IMG/VR virus record: IMGVR_UViG_3300049149_000006
Coordinates: 1 to 32,389 of that record
Length of the DNA stretch: 32,389 nucleotides
Strand: one strand, 5' to 3'
Source: a virus
In this document: positions 30,740-32,389 of the stretch, piece after piece
How the letters are laid out: every line of letters starts with the position of its first letter
How positions within the stretch are numbered: position 1 is the stretch's first letter
The notes under the pieces: generated by a model
Database searches by the model: none
The model's input: the letters and a program-made list of their open reading frames with translations, nothing else
Told to the model about the DNA's origin: nothing
Program-made: the position numbers and the translations under genes

Positions 30740-31666
30740 ATGGCAGCACCCGACGCACGCGGCCAGGTCAAGGTCGGACAGGACGTGCTCAACACGCGCA
30801 TCCATCCGAAGACGAAGAAGATGCTCGCCCAGCTCGGCGACGTCGTCCATGAGACGACGGATACTGACAACGCCGAGATCTGGTTCGCGCCAGGCATGTT
30901 CGCTCGTCCGTCGAAGCCCGAGGCTGGCAAGACGGCGCCGCAGTCCGTGTCGCTCTGCGCTGGCGATCACGACATCGTCATCGCGATGACGGATGAGCGA
31001 GGGCGCGAGCTGCAGGCCACGCTCGACTACGGCGAGACGGGCATGTATGCGGCCGGCCCGGATGGCACCGCGCAGGCGCGAGTGCTGCTGAAGAAGAACG
31101 GCACCATCGCGATCTTCACGAAGAAGGGCAACACCAAGGACGGCGTCGGCATTCAGATTGCCGTCAACGCCGACGGGTCGATCACGATTGCTGGGTCGGA
31201 GGGCAACGCGATCCTTCTCGGCAGCGACGGATCGATCAAGGCCTTCAACAGCTCCGGAGGCTTCTCGGTCTCCTCGAGCGGAGTGGTCAAGGTATCCGGA
31301 AGCACGCAGCTCGCGCTATCCGCTGGCTCCGTCGCGATCGGTGGGCCCGCCGGACTGCCGATTGCGATCGGACCGAACGTCGTAACGGCGATCACTGCGC
31401 TGCAATCGCAAATCACGACGCTGCAGACCGAGGTAACCGCGCTGAAGACCGAGCTCACGATCATGGCGGTCGCATGGGCAGCGCTTGGCGCACTGTCCGG
31501 GCCGATCCTTGGGGTCATGGTGGCTCCCATCGCAGCACCCGTCGCCGCTGCCGAGGTCGCAGCGCTGGCGTCCGTGATTTCTGGAGCCGGTGCGGTCGCA
31601 GCGAGTACCGCCGCACAATCCGCAGCCTCCGCCATCATCCCGTCGGTTCGCACGACCTCCGACTGA
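30740..31666 (+). CDS. Baseplate spike protein, Mu gp45-like, with hydrophobic C-terminus
   Basis: A 308-aa spike. Residues 66-115 are OB-fold-like strands (SVSLCAGDHDIVIAMTDERG), and 116-212 a stack of short beta repeats (KKNGTIAIFTKKGN, NADGSITIAGSEGNAILLGSDGSIKAFNSSGGFSVSSSGVVKVSG) like the trimeric beta-helix of Mu gp45. Residues 213-240 are a heptad coil (ITALQSQITTLQTEVTALKTEL). Unexpectedly, residues 241-282 are strongly hydrophobic (IMAVAWAALGALSGPILGVMVAPIAAPV and AALASVIS), and the end is Ala/Ser-rich. Mu gp45 is much shorter (about 200 aa). A membrane-seeking tip is one reading. Confidence 0.85.
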   Translation: MAAPDARGQVKVGQDVLNTRIHPKTKKMLAQLGDVVHETTDTDNAEIWFAPGMFARPSKPEAGKTAPQSVSLCAGDHDIVIAMTDERGRELQATLDYGETGMYAAGPDGTAQARVLLKKNGTIAIFTKKGNTKDGVGIQIAVNADGSITIAGSEGNAILLGSDGSIKAFNSSGGFSVSSSGVVKVSGSTQLALSAGSVAIGGPAGLPIAIGPNVVTAITALQSQITTLQTEVTALKTELTIMAVAWAALGALSGPILGVMVAPIAAPVAAAEVAALASVISGAGAVAASTAAQSAASAIIPSVRTTSD

Positions 31667-31672
31667 AGCGTC

Positions 31673-32002
31673 TTGTGCAACTTCAAGCCCCTCGCATTCC
31701 CCGATCTCCCAGAGCTGCCGAGCCTTGGCCTCCCAACGCTCGCCATCCCGTTCAAGATCGAGCTGCCCTCGTTCGATCCAGATCTCCCGGGCGTCAGTCT
31801 CTCCTTCCCGGATCTCCCCGAACTGCCAAGCCTCGGCCTTCCGACGCTCGCGTTCCCATTCAAGATCGAATTGCCATCATTCGATCCGGACATCCCAGGC
31901 GTGGCGCTCTCCTTTCCGGATCTCCCTGAGCTACCGAGCCTAGGTCTCCCTGCCCTGACGATCCCTTTCGAACTCCCCGCCTTCCCCTGCCCGCTGGACT
32001 GA
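31673..32002 (+). CDS. Pro/Leu-rich tandem-repeat protein (109 aa)
   Basis: TTG start at 31673, six bases after the spike gene, with no strong ribosome site. After a short N-terminus (MCNFKPLA) come two almost identical 36-residue units, FPDLPELPSLGLPTLA-[IF]-PFKIELPSFDPD, and a shorter third that ends in a Cys-Pro turn (FPCPLD). Prolines recur about every three residues, so the chain is probably extended, not helical. Cys lies at residue 2 and near the end. The family is not recognised; the position after the spike and before the baseplate wedge gene suggests a tail-tip or baseplate accessory part. Confidence 0.7.
   Translation: MCNFKPLAFPDLPELPSLGLPTLAIPFKIELPSFDPDLPGVSLSFPDLPELPSLGLPTLAFPFKIELPSFDPDIPGVALSFPDLPELPSLGLPALTIPFELPAFPCPLD
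31697..31999 (+). repeat. 108-bp coding tandem repeat
   Basis: Units at 31697-31804 and 31805-31912 each encode 36 residues, with a partial third at 31913-31999. Protein copies are nearly identical (differences I/F, L/I, S/A), while third-codon bases differ between units (ctcccagagctg / ctccccgaactg / ctccctgagcta), showing selection on the protein after an old duplication. Confidence 0.85.
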
Positions 32003-32020
32003 TCCTCAGGAGATCGACCG

Positions 32021-32389
32021 ATGCCCGGAGCAGGAATGCAAGCCGCCGGAACGACGAGCGGCGGCTATGGCACGTCTCCGGTCGCGACCGGCTTCGGCGG
32101 CGCCTTCCTGCGAGACATCCGCACCGGCGAATCGCATGCGGCTCGCTTCATCGATCCGGTGACGCGCGACTACGTAATCGACGAGTACGGACGCCTCCTC
32201 GGTATGAGCCCCGTGCGGCAGGCGGTGCAGCTCAGCGTCCACACCGAGCGCGGCACAGCCGCAGTGCAGGCCATGGGGCAGCGGCTGCGTCAGCTCCAGC
32301 GCATCACCGCCGGCTTCGACCGCATCATGCTCAACGTCCTCACCGAGGCGGTGCAGCCGCTCATCGATCAGGGCCTCATCGAGGTCGTC
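32021..32389 (+). CDS. Baseplate wedge protein, gpW/gp25- or Mu gp46-like (5' part)
   Basis: The reading frame runs from ATG 32021 (CAGGAGA upstream) to the window edge without a stop: 123 codons. After a Gly-rich start it reads FLRDIRTGESHAARFIDPVTRDYVIDEYGRLLGMSPVRQAVQLSVHTERGTAAVQAMGQRL, then RIMLNVLTEAVQPLIDQGLIEVV. The DYVID..GR......R.A.QLS..TERG order matches GPW_gp25-type wedge proteins, which join the baseplate around the hub. Continues outside the window. Confidence 0.75.
   Translation, partial: MPGAGMQAAGTTSGGYGTSPVATGFGGAFLRDIRTGESHAARFIDPVTRDYVIDEYGRLLGMSPVRQAVQLSVHTERGTAAVQAMGQRLRQLQRITAGFDRIMLNVLTEAVQPLIDQGLIEVV

Overview
The window is a continuous piece of a high-GC (roughly 62-66 % by eye) tailed-phage genome, or of a prophage cut on both sides. 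Every credible gene is on the + strand. The virion genes form a contractile-tail (myovirus) set of the Mu / FluMu type: DUF935-like portal, DUF1320-like neck protein, gpL-like sheath, gpM-like tube, DNA-circulation-like gpN, gpP-like hub and gp45-like spike. This points to a Gram-negative host with a GC-rich genome, which I cannot name. No transposase, integrase, repressor, lysis gene, tRNA, CRISPR array or clearly bacterial gene is visible, so lifestyle cannot be settled here.

Layout: (1) 1-6607 is an early/replication operon of about 16 genes that nearly all overlap by a few bases (ATGA, GTGA, TTGA, TAATG junctions). It holds a Dam-family methyltransferase, a GIY-YIG-like protein, a winged-helix replication initiator, a DnaB-type helicase, a RusA-like resolvase candidate and several small, often zinc-ribbon-like proteins. 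A helically phased array of GTCAC/GTGAC sites inside the initiator gene (about 1797-1913) is the best candidate for the replication origin. (2) 6608-9928 starts after the first real gap. It carries a full-length UDP-glucose 6-dehydrogenase, an unknown 271-aa protein and small accessory genes. Its two gaps share a promoter-like element. (3) 9929-10231 is a gene-poor gap before a ParB-domain/DNA methyltransferase fusion and the two terminase subunits (10232-13365). (4) 13445-20822 is the head and neck module: two unrecognised virion-like genes, portal, protease with a nested scaffold, decoration protein, major capsid protein and neck proteins. (5) 20830-32389 is the tail module: a TIG-domain protein, sheath, a strong intrinsic terminator, tube, a probable second tube-like protein, chaperone candidate, tape measure, DNA-circulation/LysM protein, hub, spike with a hydrophobic tail, an unusual Pro/Leu 36-residue repeat protein, and the start of a gpW/gp25-like baseplate gene.

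Taken together this is a mosaic: Mu-like virion genes driven by a non-transposing, initiator-plus-helicase replicon and an ordinary terminase. The most interesting items are the phased origin array inside the initiator gene, the phage-borne UDP-glucose dehydrogenase, the spike/repeat-protein pair at the tail tip, and the tandem tube-like genes.
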